NCBI RefSeq assembly: GCF_016584085.1
Contig: NZ_NRSJ01000038.1
Span: forward strand, 1 to 50,215
Direction of reading: 5' to 3'
DNA: 50,215 bases
Source: Halochromatium glycolicum
Lineage (GTDB): Bacteria > Pseudomonadota > Gammaproteobacteria > Chromatiales > Chromatiaceae
In this document: positions 49,105-50,215 of the stretch, in pieces
Layout of the letters: every line of letters begins with the position of its first letter
How positions within the stretch are numbered: position 1 is the stretch's first letter
Made by a program: the position numbers and the translations under genes
The notes under the pieces: model-generated
Databases searched by the model: none
Seen by the model: the letters and a program-made list of their open reading frames with translations, nothing else
What the model was told of the DNA's origin: nothing

Positions 49105-49982
49105 GAGGCCCTTCCAGCACGCTCACAGCGATCATAGACCTGCAGTAACTGGCCTACGCCGTGGGCACCTGCGGGGTCGAAATAGAGCGCACGCAGCGAG
49201 AAATCACAAGGCGGCTCGAGCCTGGGGCCATGGACCAGGGTCGCAAAATCGCTCCCGGCCAAGACTCTTGCGACCATCGTGAGATACAAACGCTGGAGTA
49301 CCTGACCGCGCAGCAGCAGATGCAGCACCTCGGGGCCGGCCGTCGAATAGATCAAGCGGAGGGAACGCTCGCTCAATGCGTCGATCAAGTCACGGGCATC
49401 GACCGCCTGATCGCCAAGCCGGAGCAGCTCGGCCCCTGCCGCCTGCACCGCGTCGGCGCGCTGGCTCGCTGCCGCTGCCACCCCGGCCACGATCACCCGG
49501 CGCTGGCTGACCAGGGTCTCCAAGATACCCCTGGGCAACTCGAGCGAGCGGCTCACCACGACCAGCGCCGGTTGCTCCGGCATCCCGAGCTCAGCGCGAA
49601 ACGCGAGCAGGTCTTCAGGGCCGCCATCGCTGAAGGCCGGCCAGGCCTGGGCCATGCCGGCCTCCAGCTCGCGAAGGAGCCGGCCCGAGACGATGATCGC
49701 ATCCGCTGGCGCCGCAAGCTCGAGCAGGAGACGCCAATCGCGCGGATTCGCGGTCTGCTTCGGCACCTCGTGCTCGGTGCTGCCTGCCCTCGGGAGCGCA
49801 ATCCGGCCATCGAGACTCGTGATGAAGTTACTGTAGACGAAGCCCCCTGAGGCCGGCAGCAGGGATCGTAGATCGTGCCCAAGGTAGAGTCCGGACAATG
49901 GGACCGGCTCTGATCTTGGATAGAGCATTTGCAATCCGAGTGCCTCATGCTCGCTCGGGGCAGTCGCTGCAGGCTCAGTCAC
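49101..49982 (-). CDS. RibD C-terminal-like (pyrimidine reductase / DHFR-fold) protein
   Basis: This 293-residue protein has the RibD C-terminal reductase fold. Its clearest motifs are GGFVYSNFITSLDGRIALP (the N-terminal NADPH/substrate strand), DWRLLLELAAPADAIIVSGR, PALVVVSRSLELP and a late LIYSTAGPEVLHLLLRGQVLQRLYL. The deaminase half of RibD is absent. Stand-alone proteins of this type are reductases of flavin-pathway-like or other substrates; the true substrate is not known. Start is GTG at 49982 with GGGAGAAG upstream. The remaining 233 bases to the right edge (49983-50215) show no complete gene, only possible 5' fragments of one continuing beyond the window. Confidence 0.85.
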   Translation of the reverse strand: MTEPAATAPSEHEALGLQMLYPRSEPVPLSGLYLGHDLRSLLPASGGFVYSNFITSLDGRIALPRAGSTEHEVPKQTANPRDWRLLLELAAPADAIIVSGRLLRELEAGMAQAWPAFSDGGPEDLLAFRAELGMPEQPALVVVSRSLELPRGILETLVSQRRVIVAGVAAAASQRADAVQAAGAELLRLGDQAVDARDLIDALSERSLRLIYSTAGPEVLHLLLRGQVLQRLYLTMVARVLAGSDFATLVHGPRLEPPCDFSLRALYFDPAGAHGVGQLLQVYDRCERAGRAS

Positions 49983-50215
49983 ACATCTTCTCCCAGCTTG
50001 CTCCGGCCCGGGATTGGATTACGGGCCAAGACACTACCGCACCGGCGACCAGCCGCTTCGCTCCCTGCATCGCCCACCGCCGGGTAGGCAGCAATTCCCG
50101 CCATCCTCGGAGATGGCAGCTGACAAGACACGGAGACCGGCATTGAAGATCTCTGGACGCATGGACGCCTCGCTGCAGAGCAACGCTTTGATGAAGCTGG
50201 CTTGTTCTCCCCTCA

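Noticed and set aside
50120..50215. Start of another gene at the right edge
   Set aside because: Two frames are open to the edge, but neither has a convincing start with a ribosome site; too short to judge.

Overview
This window is a high-GC piece of a gammaproteobacterial chromosome. CarA-CarB-GreA, AccA, TilS, RimO, HrpA, DnaE, TrxC, CnoX/YbbN, PbpC and single-chain PurL are all of the gammaproteobacterial type. A bidomain sucrose-phosphate synthase, a sucrose synthase and a fructokinase point to a sucrose-accumulating, moderately halophilic or halotolerant organism. The purple sulfur bacteria (Chromatiaceae) are a good guess, but no photosynthesis or sulfur gene is present, so this assignment is inference.

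Layout. 0-4.1 kb: 5' half of purL (leftward), a small hicBA-like toxin-antitoxin pair, trmO, a 159-bp interspersed repeat and a small exported protein. 4.3-8.4 kb: leftward operon fructokinase - sucrose synthase - NRDE/TANGO2-like protein. 8.7-14.1 kb: carA-carB-greA. 14.7-16.6 kb: a MotB/OmpA-like plus MotA-like stator pair with no flagellar genes beside it. 16.8-20.9 kb: divergent trxC and cnoX, then tilS and accA. 21.2-23.4 kb: sucrose-phosphate synthase with a fused phosphatase-like domain. 23.8-33.1 kb: pbpC, rimO, a coiled-coil membrane protein and a very large hrpA. 33.4-36.4 kb: a universal stress protein, a TauD-like dioxygenase, mobile repeats and a membrane-anchored Ala/Glu/Pro-rich protein. 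36.7-42.8 kb: dnaE and a PAS-GGDEF diguanylate cyclase. 42.8-45.1 kb: a DCC-family protein and an XRE-ImmA/IrrE metallopeptidase with an unrecognised partner. 45.1-45.6 kb: a gene-free stretch with a cluster of DnaA-box-like sites. 45.6-50 kb: EamA transporter, DUF6279-like lipoprotein, CsbD-like and Uma2-like proteins, and a RibD-like reductase.

How the genes fit together. Most of the window is housekeeping: purines, pyrimidines/arginine, fatty acids, tRNA and ribosome modification, replication. The coherent accessory theme is sucrose: synthesis by SPS (21.2 kb), and reversible cleavage to UDP-glucose and fructose by sucrose synthase with fructokinase (5-8.4 kb). Between the genes lie several families of short interspersed repeats: a 159-bp structured element (2 copies), a 93-bp MITE-like element with terminal inverted repeats (3 copies), and REP-like palindromes (4 units).

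The best candidates for something undescribed are the ImmA/IrrE two-gene module, the orphan stator pair with its tandem-repeat tail, the 93-bp MITE family, and the DnaA-box cluster where gene orientation switches. I see no CRISPR array, rRNA, tRNA or complete insertion sequence.
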